This document shows positions 35,700-45,735 of a stretch of DNA of 64,000 bases, piece by piece (the stretch's first letter is position 1; each line of letters starts with the position of its first letter). The position numbers were made by a program, and so were the translations under genes. The stretch spans positions 44,533,729 through 44,597,728 of the forward strand of contig CP141133.1 in NCBI GenBank assembly GCA_035236585.1, read 5' to 3'. The DNA is from Warburgia ugandensis (Eukaryota > Streptophyta > Magnoliopsida > Canellales > Canellaceae). The notes under the pieces are model-generated. The model searched no databases. It was not told the origin of the DNA and saw nothing but the letters and a program-made list of their open reading frames with translations.

Positions 35700-38100
35700 T
35701 ATGGTATCATATCCCAATCTACTCCATCACAACCACTCCAACAAGACCAAAAGTTACATACAGTCCATTGTGTGAGTTGATTACCTAAATATGAGTTACA
35801 GAGATAACTCATATAGGGGATGTTGATGAATGTGAAATAGTTTCCACCATGAAGGTTGGCAGATTTTTCTTAGAGAAAGATGGATGCAGTGAATGGGGTA
35901 AGATGAAAATGATTATAACTGATTATATTCAACACTGATAGTGATGAAAAAGTGATTTCTAGTGACTGAGGTAGTTTATTATGAAATATTTATTTCATTG
36001 GGTGTGTGATTGCCAGAGTTGTAAATGATTTTAATTGATATGACCCTCTAATAATTCAATAGTAAAAGGAAATCGAATGAGGAAGATGAGGACACCAAAA
36101 ATGTAATTATAAGGATTATGGTGATAGTCGTTTGGGATGTTGCATTCCCCTATCACTGAGACTTTTATCTAGAAGGCCCTTGGGAAGGCCTATGATGATT
36201 AGTGTCTTTACATTATGAGCAACTCACGATATGAAAAGAATTTGCTACTTTGGAGTAATGGGACCTAACAGTTTAATAGTATTTGAGCATGTTTACACAA
36301 TTGAGGAGATTTGCTTCTAACTCCTTCACCATGGGTAAGGAGATTGCAAATAGATTTATTGATAGGTTGATACCTTAATTGAGGAACCAAGTGATTATAA
36401 AGCATCTCCCATTGGGGACAGAGGTAGTAGACATGGCCTTTGTGTTATAAAGGGATACTCTCAGGACCAAGACAATTGTAGGGTTGCAAATAAGTTGTGT
36501 GTTACTTGCAAGGACAGGCACCTAGAGGGCTATGTCCTATAATTGGTAAACTGCTGCAGCATCAAGAATAGTATCAGTAGCCATCATTATAGTGGAAATC
36601 CTTTAGATGCCTTGGCTATGGAGACTCAGGGCATTTCTTTTAAGATTGTCCCAAAGGGCAGCAAGTCAGATAGATAGATGTTTGGAGCAGGGCAGAGATG
36701 TCCTCACATAGGCAATGATGTTCTTCTGCCATTACTTATAGGCAAGTATAGGCCTTTAACCAAGCAATGAAAAGTATTTTCCTAATTTTTGGTAGGAATG
36801 TTAGGGTCCTCTTTGATCCAGGATCTAGTCATTTTTCATTTTATGTATTGGTATCTTGATGGATATGCCTGCGTATATGACAGTCTTTGGGTTAGATGGT
36901 ATGATGCCAATAGGAGAGTTATTTGAGGCCAGTGGGTACCTTCAGTAGGTACCTATGGAGATAGTGAGCAAGGGGATGGATGATTATGTCATCCTACTCG
37001 ATATGGTTGATGATGATGTCATCTTAGCAATGGATTGGCTAGCTACTTATTGGGCAACAATTGATTGCCATAAGGAGAGTGTTACTTCTAGTATAACTAG
37101 ACAGCAAGTGACCTCCTTACTGTATAGAAAGGGGCATCACTGAGGGTTGTGTTATCTCTGCCTTGATGGTAGTGCAGTATTTTCTAATAAGTGCCAAATC
37201 CTCCTTGTCAGTATGATAGTGGAGGACAAAGAGCAGCCACTAGTTGAGCACATAGTGATGTGCGAGAGTTTGCAGTCTTTCCTAAGGAGCTTTCAAGATT
37301 GCTGCCATGGAGATTGATTTCACTATGGATTTGGTACTAGGTACAATGCCCATACAGAATGGCCCCAGCTGAGTTGGAAGAGCTCCAACTATAGGAGTTA
37401 CTCGACAAGGGATTATCAAACCTAGTGGGTCTTCATAAGGTGTGTTAGTCCTCTTCATTAGAGAGAGAGAGACATATCTTTATTGCTATAAATAGATTAT
37501 CAGTTATTAGATAGCAACACAATGGAGAACTAATATTCTCTATCATGTATTGATGATTTACTTGATCAACTATGGATAGTGCATGGTATTTTTGGAGATT
37601 GATATGAGGTATGGTTGTTACTAGTTGAGGATTTGGTAGGAAAACATCTTTAAAATAGTTTTAGGACTTGTTATGATTACTACGGGTTATGGTTGGAGAA
37701 AGTGAATTTGCTTGACCACGATACCTTGATTAATAAAGAGGCAATTTATTGAGACTATGAGCGGCTGGGATTAGTCCAAATTGGTGACTGAGGTTCATAA
37801 TTTCCTCAATCTTGTGAGTTGCTATTGTTGGGTTATTGAGTTCTCTACGATAGCAGTGGTACTAATGTTGTTTTTATAATACATATATAAACTTGATTTC
37901 TCATAAGATGAGAGCTATGATAGTGATGTGTGTTTTGTAAGAGTATTTTCTTATTTGTAATCAAGAATTGAATTACAATCTGTACCTATGAGTAGCTAAT
38001 GAGGGTGACCTAAGAGGGCGACCAATGAGGGTAGGTTCGAGAGGCACTGGAAGGCTTCTAGGTGGCAAGCTTCTAGCTGGCAGGCTTCTAGATACTCACA
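35700..38100 (+). pseudogene. Gag-pol remnants of G3
   Basis: Seen: a zinc-knuckle-like stretch near 36600-36660, the protease-side motif ILAMDWLATYWATIDCH (about 37021-37070), an RT start resembling YRMAPAELEELQ (about 37350-37390), and sequence resembling the end of RT near 37680-37760. No RNase H or integrase was recognised. Decay is much greater than in G1. Confidence 0.55.
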
Positions 38101-39330
38101 ATATGATCATGCTTTGTATTGATTTTGATTGGCAAAGATTTCCTGTTGATATGCTCTAGTTTTATTACATATATTACCTACTGAGCTGATGTGTTCTAGT
38201 ATGGATTTAGCATGGATTTGCACAAGGGTGAGTTGAGATGCTCCAATTTTTTATTAATATGGTGATTTTAACTATACTAAAGTTGTACATAGATAGATTA
38301 TATCTTGGATGGGAGTTTGGTTATGTTAATTGCTTATATGTGATTATGATGTGTTCTAAGTACATTATAAGTTGTTAAGTCAAGATGATTTGACATATAT
38401 CAGTCTATGCGATGAGTTGATATCTGATGGGATGACATGATATAGAATTGCCTATTTCATGATACTAACTGACTTTGGAAAAGAAAACCATCCTCACTTA
38501 TTTCTCATTCTGCCTAGTGATCTTTCACTTCTTCAGCATGACAAAACAAAAAAGAAGATTTAAACCCCTTCTCCTCCTCGTCCTGCATTGAGCATAGCTC
38601 CCCCTTTGTTTGATCTCCTCTCCTTTCATCGACAGAGTGTGTAGACCCCCACCTCCAACCTCTCCTTCCCTTCTTTGGCACCAACAAAGAAAACTTCCTT
38701 CTCCCCTTTGTTGGTTTGTTCTTCCAACCTGGCTGAAACCCTCTTTCCCCTATCAGTCTTTCCCCCTATTTCCTCTCCCACCAATGCAATTAACTGATGC
38801 AATGCCAAATCTGATCAGCTACAACGGATCTCTTTTTCATCTTCTCCCTACCAATCTTCCCTCCACTATAGCCAACTCAATATGCTGGTGCACCTGCTTT
38901 CTCCTCAGGCCAGGCATGTGTCGGACCCCCTTCCACTTCCCCATGAACTTCTTGGGTTTCACCATGCCAGCAGCATAGGATGCCCGCACCTGAAGGCACA
39001 AGTCCCCTATGCCATGACTCAGGAACTGCCCTTGACCCCAATCACCTATCTTCCTTTCTCAGGCATGGCTTGACCCCTCAATAGGTAGGCACACTAGAGC
39101 CTTGCTATTTTCCCCCTCGATCTCTCTTCCCTTCCCTTTTAGGCTTGGACAATGACCGGGCCGACAGCCACCGCAGGTCACCATCTCCTTCTCCCCCTAT
39201 TTCCCTTTCCTCTGGACTATTAGAATAAGCCAACTTGCCAAGTCAACTCTCTCCCGACTCATTTTGGGGAGCCAAGTTTGCATCTCATGAGTTAAATGTG
39301 CTGGTCCAAAATATAGAGGAGACTTTGTTG
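38100..39330 (+). repeat. 3' LTR region of G3, CT-rich
   Basis: The CT-rich part (38540-39290) aligns with 46040-46760 of LTR G4. Shared words include CCTTTCCTCTGG-type sequence and the ACTCATTTTGGGGAGCCAAGTT / ATTCATTTTGGTGAGCTAAGTT pair. Open frames here are P-, F-, S- and L-rich and lack domains. The LTR start was not found. Confidence 0.5.
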
Positions 39331-39502
39331 GACTTTGTAGAAATGAGAATATCATTTCACTATTAAATCTGTTATTTGTTTGTTCGTATACTCCCGGGGC
39401 TTTGAAACATACACTTTTTATTCAAAGTTTTCATTTTCAATTTATTTTAAAATTGAAAATTTTAACCAGGGATCTTGACTTTTTAAAAATTGATATTTTT
39501 AT
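39331..39502. repeat. 172-bp target-site duplication, left copy, of RTE-C
   Basis: Begins GACTTTGTAGAAATGAG and ends GATATTTTTAT. The copy at 42718-42889 is identical over all 172 bases by eye. It is host (G3 LTR) sequence, as shown by its diverged relative at 35510-35680. RTE-C lies exactly between the two copies. Confidence 0.95.
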
Positions 39503-39556
39503 CATCATCATCAAGACCTTATCCTTTGCGTCAGGTAGCCAGCCGGCAAGGGTGAA

Positions 39557-39608
39557 GCCGAAGATGATTTTAATGATTGTAATGATTTTAATGAAAATCA
39601 TCTTCAGC
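39557..39608. other. Hairpin in RTE-C leader
   Basis: GCCGAAGATGATTTT (39557-39571) and AAAATCATCTTCAGC (39594-39608) form a 15-bp inverted repeat with one mismatch and a 22-base loop. It corresponds to 30530-30622 in RTE-B. Confidence 0.75.
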
Positions 39609-39636
39609 TTTTAAACAATGGCAACCCCAACATGAC

Positions 39637-42600
39637 ATGAATCGAAATTTGAAATTCGCTCAAGCTAGGGCGTTCCCCATAAGCGACGCGCTGCATCGGA
39701 TCCCAGATGCAGTGAAAAATAGGCAAGGGTTGCTAGGGCGTTCTCCCAGAAGCGACGCACTACATCGGATCCCGGGTGTAGTGAAAAATGGGCAAGGGCT
39801 GCTAGAGCGTCCCCTCGGAAGCGACGCGCTGCATCAGAACCCAGGTGCAGTGAAAAGTGGACATGGGTTCATACCATGGAGGTCAAGAAAGGCGATAGTA
39901 AATAGGGAATCTCCAAATCATAAGATTCGCATCGCTACATGGAATATAGGGACATTGACAGGTAAGAGTTTGGAGTTAGTAGACACGATAAAACGTAGGA
40001 GAGTCAACATCGCTTGTATCCAAGAAAAACCAAGTGGAAAGGGGCTAAAGCTAGAGAAATAGATGGGTATAAATTATGGTACGTAGGAAAGGAAAATAAT
40101 AGAAATGGCGTGGGAATAATAGTGGATAAGGAATTAAAGGATAAAGTTGTGGACGTTAAAAGAATCAGTGATAGAATTATAATAATAAAAATGATTCTAG
40201 GAGAGCAGATTATAAATATTATAAGTGCATATGCACCACAAGTAGGGCTACAAGATATAATTAAGAGACAGTTTTGGGAAGATATGGAGGGAGTTATGCA
40301 AGAAATTCCCAATACTGAGGGAATATTTATAGGAGCAGACTTAAATGGCCATGTAGGAAAAGATAAGGAAGGATATGATAGAATACACGAAGGGTATGGT
40401 ATAGGTGAACGAAACGAGATGGGGGAGAATATCCTCGATTTTGCTTTGTCATATAACCTATCCATTGCAAATACACTCTTTAAGAAGAGGGATGAACACT
40501 TAATAACCTTTAAAAGTGGACTTCATAAAAGCCAAATAGACTTTTTTCTACTTAGGAATAATGAACGATCTATATGTAAGGACTGTAAGGTGATACCCGG
40601 TGTGAGTTTAACCTCACAACATAGGTTAATGGTTATAGATATTCATATCAAAAGATGGAGTAAAAGAACTGAACTTAATACACATCCAAAAACTAAGTGG
40701 TGGAACTTAAAAGGAGAGAAAATAACCTCATTCAAAAATAAGTTGATGGTAGAAGGAAATTGGAATTATGAAACAGAAGTAAATATCATGTGGACTAATA
40801 TGGCTGAGTCCATTAAGAAAGTGGCAAAAGATGTCTTAGGAGTATCTAAAGGTAAAAGGCTATTAGCAAAGGAAACATGGTGGTGGAATGAAACAGTGCA
40901 AAAAGCTATTAAAGAAAAACGAATGCATTTTAAAGCATGGCAGAAGATTAGAAATAATGAAAACTATGAACAATATAAGAATGCTAAAAACGTTGCTAAG
41001 AGAATAGTAAGTGAGGCTAAACTTAAAGCATATGATGAGCTCTATAATAGACTAGGAACAAGAGAAGGTGAGAAAGATGTGTTTAAACTTGCAAAGGTAA
41101 GAGAAGAGAAGAGTAAGGACTTAGAGCATGTTAGGTGCATTAGAAGCGATGATCAAAGGGTATTAGTCAAAGACGCTGAGATCAAACAAAGGTGGGAAAT
41201 ATACTTCCAAAAATTGTTAAATGACAATGGCCCTGAGAATATAGGAATTGAAAATACTATAAATCTAAATAACACTGGATATTATAGATATGAACGTAGG
41301 ATTAGAATGCTTGAAGTAAAAGAGGCCTTGAGAAAGATGAAATCAAGAAAGGCCATGGGGCCTGATAGTATACCAATAGAGGTTTGGAAGCATATGGGAG
41401 ATATTGGGGTAGTTTGGTTGACCAAGTTGTTTAACAAGATTATAAAATCAAAGAAAATGCCTGATGAGTGGAGGAAAAGCTCTATTGTGCCAATCTATAA
41501 GAATAAAGGAGACATTCAGAGCTGCACTAATTATCGAGGGATCAAACTTATGAGCCACACCATGAAACCTTTTGAAAGAGTCATTGAGAAGAGGCTACGA
41601 CATGAAACAAGTGTATCGGAGAATCAGTTTGGTTTCATGCCTGGGAGATCTACCATGGAAGCTATTTTCTTACTAAGACAATTAGTAGAGAAATATAGGG
41701 AGAGGAGAAAAGACCTACACATGGTCTTTATTGACTTAGAGAAGGCTTATGATAGAGTCCCTAGAGAGTTAATATGGAGGGTGTTAGGTGTTAAAGGGGT
41801 TTCTCAGGGGTATATAGACATAATTAAAGATATGTATGAGGGAGCAGTAACAAATGTTAAGACCACTAGTGGCGTGACTGGTGATTTTCCTGTAACTGTC
41901 GGATTGCACCAAGGATCGGCATTGAGTCCATACCTTTTCACATTAGTTATGGATGAGTTAACAAAACATCTGTATGAAGAGATTCCTTGGTGCATGCTAT
42001 TTGCAGACGATATAGTCCTACTTGATGAGACAAGGGAGGGTGTCAACATAAAGCTAGAGCTATGGAGAGAAGCATTAGAATCGAAAGGATTTAAAATTAG
42101 CTGAACTAAGACAGAATATATGGAATGTAATTTTAGCAAGGAGAGTAGGAGTGGAGCACCAGTCAAGATTGATAACCAAGAGGTCCCCATGAGAGACCAT
42201 TTCCGATACTTAGGATCATTGATCCATGAGAGTGGAGAGATTGAGAGGGAGGTTACCCAGAGAATCCAAGTGGGTTGGAACAAATGGAGATGTGCATCAG
42301 GGGTTTTATGTGATCGGCGGGTGCCACTCAAACTAAAGGAAAAATTCTATAGGATGGCTATAAGGCCGGCCATGCTCTATGGATCAGAGTGTTGGGCAGT
42401 TAAGGAACATCATACTCATAGGCTGAGTGTTACAGAAATGAGGATGTTGAGATGGATGAGTGGTAAGACAAGAAAGGATAGAATTAGAAATGAAAATATT
42501 AGAAGAAATTTAGGGATAGCACCAATAGGTAACAAGATGAGGGAGATTAGACTTAGATGGTTTGGACATGTTCAAAGGAGGCCAACAACGGCACCAGTTA

Positions 42601-42717
42601 GAAGGAGTGAGGCAATACAAGTTGAAGGTTCTACAAGGGCAAGGGGAAGGCCCAAAAGAACGTGGATAGAAGTGGTGAGGAAAGATTTAAAAACTTTGGG
42701 ACTAAATAAAATTGAAA
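39637..42717 (+). pseudogene. RTE LINE polyprotein: AP-type endonuclease plus reverse transcriptase
   Basis: About 1,030 codons. N-terminal endonuclease/exonuclease/phosphatase domain: IATWNIGTLTGKS (about 39929), CIQE (40015), YAPQVG (about 40230), GADLNGHVG (about 40334), QIDFFLLR (about 40538) and SQHRLMV (about 40614). Reverse transcriptase: RKAMGPDSIP (about 41347), IYKNKGDIQS, FGFMPGRSTMEAI, FIDLEKAYDRVP (41727), QGSALSPYLF (41910) and FADD (42000). A C-terminal region ends RGRPKRTWIEVV...TLGLNK. Two lesions: two extra A residues near 40024 shift the frame, and an in-frame TGA at 42102 replaces what RTE relatives read through. The natural C-terminus is cut off. Known: the endonuclease nicks the target and the RT copies LINE RNA there. 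Annotated plant relatives are often mislabelled craniofacial development protein 2-like. Confidence 0.95.
39682..39888 (+). repeat. Three 69-bp leader repeats of RTE-C
   Basis: Units start at 39682, 39751 and 39820 with an exact 69-bp period, a multiple of three. In the reading frame that leads into the endonuclease they translate as three 23-residue units of the type SDALHRIPDAVKNRQGLL. The first ATG of that frame is at 39637, so the repeats may be an N-terminal extension of the LINE protein. Confidence 0.85.
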
Positions 42718-42889
42718 GACTTTGTAGAAATGAGAATATCATTTCACTATTAAATCTGTTATTTGTTTGTTCGTATACTCCCGGGGCTTTGAAACATACA
42801 CTTTTTATTCAAAGTTTTCATTTTCAATTTATTTTAAAATTGAAAATTTTAACCAGGGATCTTGACTTTTTAAAAATTGATATTTTTAT
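42718..42889. repeat. 172-bp target-site duplication, right copy, of RTE-C
   Basis: Identical to 39331-39502. It continues into GTTGTGTTAAAACCTAGGGTGTCACA, the natural end of the G3 LTR. Confidence 0.95.
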
Positions 42890-42914
42890 GTTGTGTTAAA
42901 ACCTAGGGTGTCAC
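42890..42914 (+). repeat. End of the G3 3' LTR
   Basis: TTAAAACCTAGGGTGTCACA matches the 5' LTR end of G3 (AAAACCCAAGGTGTCACA at about 35680-35697). No primer site follows, as expected for a 3' LTR. Confidence 0.65.
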
Positions 42915-43575
42915 AATTTTCTGCGCCAAAATCCCACATGGAAAAAGATGCCTCCCCTTCCCACCTACCACTTTCTAATTTTGATGAAACCCCACCAAAA
43001 CTTCTTCCCTTCTTTCCTAAGCTACATCTTTTTCTTTCCTTTCTATTTCTTGCCTTTTTTACTACCATATATAAAAAACATGGCCCCCATCTAGCCCTTC
43101 ATTCTATTCTAATTTAAGTGGATTAATCTCAACCATTCAATCCTCTTATTTCCCTCTCTAAAAACTTATAAATAGAGGTGTTTTGAATGTGTTTAGTATC
43201 TTTAAAATTTTCCTAGAGTTCAAGGCTAAAGCTAAGAGAAACAGAGGACGGAAGATCACCCTCACTCAAGCTCCCTTCAAGCTTCCATGTTCAAATCCTT
43301 TAGAAATAAAGGTAGAGTCTCAACCTATTGCAATTCCTTTCTTTTTTATCTTCTTTCTTTTTTTTTCTTTCTCTTCTCTCTTATATCCTTTCCATTCATC
43401 ATAATCTATTATTCATTCACTTAGGATTTTGATTATTTAGATTGATCATGCATATCATGCATCATTCATGTTCCTTTAGTTTGCATGCATGGTTTAGTTT
43501 TAGTTTTTCATTAGTCTTTCATGCACTATTCCTTGTAATTTATGTATAGCATCTTAGTTCTTTCAAACTACAATA
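42915..43575. other. Unclassified stretch, possibly an LTR promoter region
   Basis: No gene supported. A TATA-type word CTTATAAATAGAGG lies at 43165-43178, followed within 200 bp by a T/C-rich tract, a layout common in plant LTRs. Boundaries and family were not determined. Confidence 0.35.
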
Positions 43576-45735
43576 GTAAAATATTATATATATATATATA
43601 CCTCTATATTTAGTAGGTTTTAGCTTAAAAATTTCCACAAATAACACTAATTATGGTTAGGTCTATACTTTGCAGGTCCAGGGTACAATGACAAAAAATA
43701 TGCAAAAATTTGACAACTTTGACCTTGAAAGAGCAAGTTTAGAGTCCGAGCATCAACATGAACCCTCCTAGAAAATTTAGTGAAATGTGAAAGTTTAGAA
43801 TGTAGAACAAGTGCTGGTAGCATTTTCGGCATAACCAGAAACCCTAAAAGCATTGCCAAGTCTTATTTGCACAAAATACATTGTAAATATCAAAACATAT
43901 AGTGGAAAAACTTTCATGCATGCATTCCACCACCTTTGAGGAGTTTGTATGTTAAGCTTGAGAGCCACCCACATCGAAGAAAGCATGCATGTGAGGCAAA
44001 CTCAAGTCGAGGATTGCAAGAGACCTAAATCCCTCACTTTCTCTCTTTGCACTTCAAAATGGGGACCACCTATATGAACTCCATGAATATTTCATGCAAA
44101 TTTTTTGCATCACACTTAATTCCATGTGAAATACATGTATGTATTAGTATGATTGGTGGATAAAAATAAGGAGGTGAGGAGAAAGACGAAAAGTCAAAAT
44201 TTTATGGTTAGTTTTCATCGAGGAATTTAAAGGAAGAGTGGCTGAGATCATTCCACATCCAAGACCATCCTAAAGCACCCAATGAAAAGCTATTTGAGTT
44301 AATATTGACCAATGATAAAGAACTCATTCATGAGAAAAAAGACTGAGCCATGATTAGTGGAGAAAATTGCAGTGGGCTGCCCACCAATATTCAAGGAGGA
44401 GAAAATAGGTTTTCCTTAGGAAAAAATGTGTTTTACACTTAATTCTCATTGGATGTAGATAAAAATGGTGGTATGAGGAGAAAATAAAGGAGGGGAATTA
44501 GTTTGGATAAGACAATCTAAATGAAATCCTAGAAATTCATCTCAAGGCATACTGATCTAACTAATGAAAAGGAATGAGCCATAAAACAGTGTCTTTTTCA
44601 ATAGGAGCTTCAAGGAAATCTCAACCATCCATCTTAAGATTGAAACATGATCTAATGGAAGTAAATTAAGAATGGAAAACATGAAAGTCCAAGCTGTGAT
44701 ACCATCCCATCTCACCAACCAAGCCAAGCATCACACTTGATCTCACCATCCATTCTAGGTTATGTTCCAATGTATTTCACAAGGAATGCTACATGATTTT
44801 TCAAGAGAACCTTCTTAGAATGGGTTGAGAGGATAAGGATAAAGGAAATAAGAGATTAATCTAAGGAAAGAGCAGAGTTTCTACTAGGAAAATTTCACTC
44901 TCTCTCCCCCGACATGATTTTCACAAAAGAAGGGAACTTCAATGCATTCTCATTCTTCAATCCATTATCTTCCACGCAAAAGAGAAAGTGGAAAGATGAG
45001 AACCAAGATGAGTTCTCAACCCTTAAGGACCACATGAAGTGATCAAACATCATAGGAGAACATTTTAAATCAAGGAACATCCAAGGAGAAGGGAAGTGGT
45101 AAGAAAGGCATGCTATTTTTCCTAAATCTTACTTCCTTATTTTCAAATTTTGTTTTATTTTATTTTTATACTTCATCTCTCCCAAAAAATACTTGATTTT
45201 TTTACATTTTTTACCCTTCTATTGTTATTTTTTTTATACTTATTGTTTCACTATTAAATTCACTTCTTAATCTATCCATTACATCATGTACTTTTCCAAA
45301 GAATTTCATAAATAAAAAATGAATCTAACCCCTTTTTCCATTCACCCCTTTTTGCACCAAATTTTAATTTTATTATCACACCTTAATCTTTTTTCCATCT
45401 TATTTTGTTTTTCTAAATTTTTCTCTTCATCTTATGGATTTTAAATTCACACCCCTACCCTTCCATCCTATTACCTATCATTTCATCTATTCACCCCTGC
45501 AAGATCTTTCCAATTGCAAGCCTCTCTGAATCTCTTTCTCTTTCTTGGTGTTACATGCATAAAACATGTGTTTTTGCATGTAAAATCTCTCATGTGGGTT
45601 TTGGATATTGAAAAACACCCTAGGCTCCTATTGAGTGAAAAAACAAGAATAAGGTGTTGTTTGGATGATGCAAATTTTGGTGATAGTGCAGATTAGAAGG
45701 TTGTAAGGCAGTTTTTGCTAGTGACATAGCGAATA
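43575..45735. repeat. Repeat R1, copy 2 (LTR-like, unclassified)
   Basis: The left edge is a TA run (about 43585-43601), then CCTCTATATTTAGTAGG, CACTAATTATGGTTAG and GCAGGTCCAGGGTACAA, matching R1 copies at 15390 and 57224. It is the longest copy, about 2.1 kb. It ends where LTR G4 begins. No coding frame of substance was seen in it. Confidence 0.5.

Larger units (their letters stand above)
39501..42717 (+). mobile_element. RTE-C: young RTE-clade LINE with twin-priming structure
   Basis: Seen: the left end (39501-39524) is the reverse complement of the RTE 3' tail (ATCATCATCATCAAGACC...). It is joined at once to the sense-strand 5' leader. The body then runs forward to ACTAAATAAA near the end of the coding region, followed by 7 filler bases and the right duplication. 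The last 60-70 bp of the coding end and the tail are missing on the right. Read on the minus strand this is: duplication, inverted body, short sense tail, duplication. Known: that is the product of twin priming during target-primed reverse transcription, described for L1 elements. Confidence 0.9.
35136..42914 (+). mobile_element. Decayed Ty3/gypsy element G3
   Basis: Seen: a 5' LTR end (about 35455-35697) ending AAGGTGTCACA, then TGGTATCATATCCC (35701-35714), a slightly altered iMet-type primer site. A decayed gag-pol runs to about 37800. A 3' LTR end (39290-39502 and 42890-42914) ends with the same GGTGTCACA. The 3' LTR carries RTE-C. The fragments of gag, protease and RT are old and heavily broken. 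The left border with NA1 is uncertain. Confidence 0.65.

Noticed and set aside
38610-39073. Proline- and leucine-rich open frames
   Set aside because: CT-rich LTR sequence of G3 that aligns at the DNA level with 46040-46760, where the frames are not conserved.
40004-40465. Minus-strand open frame of 153 codons
   Set aside because: Antisense shadow of the RTE-C endonuclease; similar shadows appear at 30846-31274 and 53728-54201 in the other RTE copies.
41804-42331. Minus-strand open frame of 175 codons
   Set aside because: Antisense shadow of the RTE-C reverse transcriptase.
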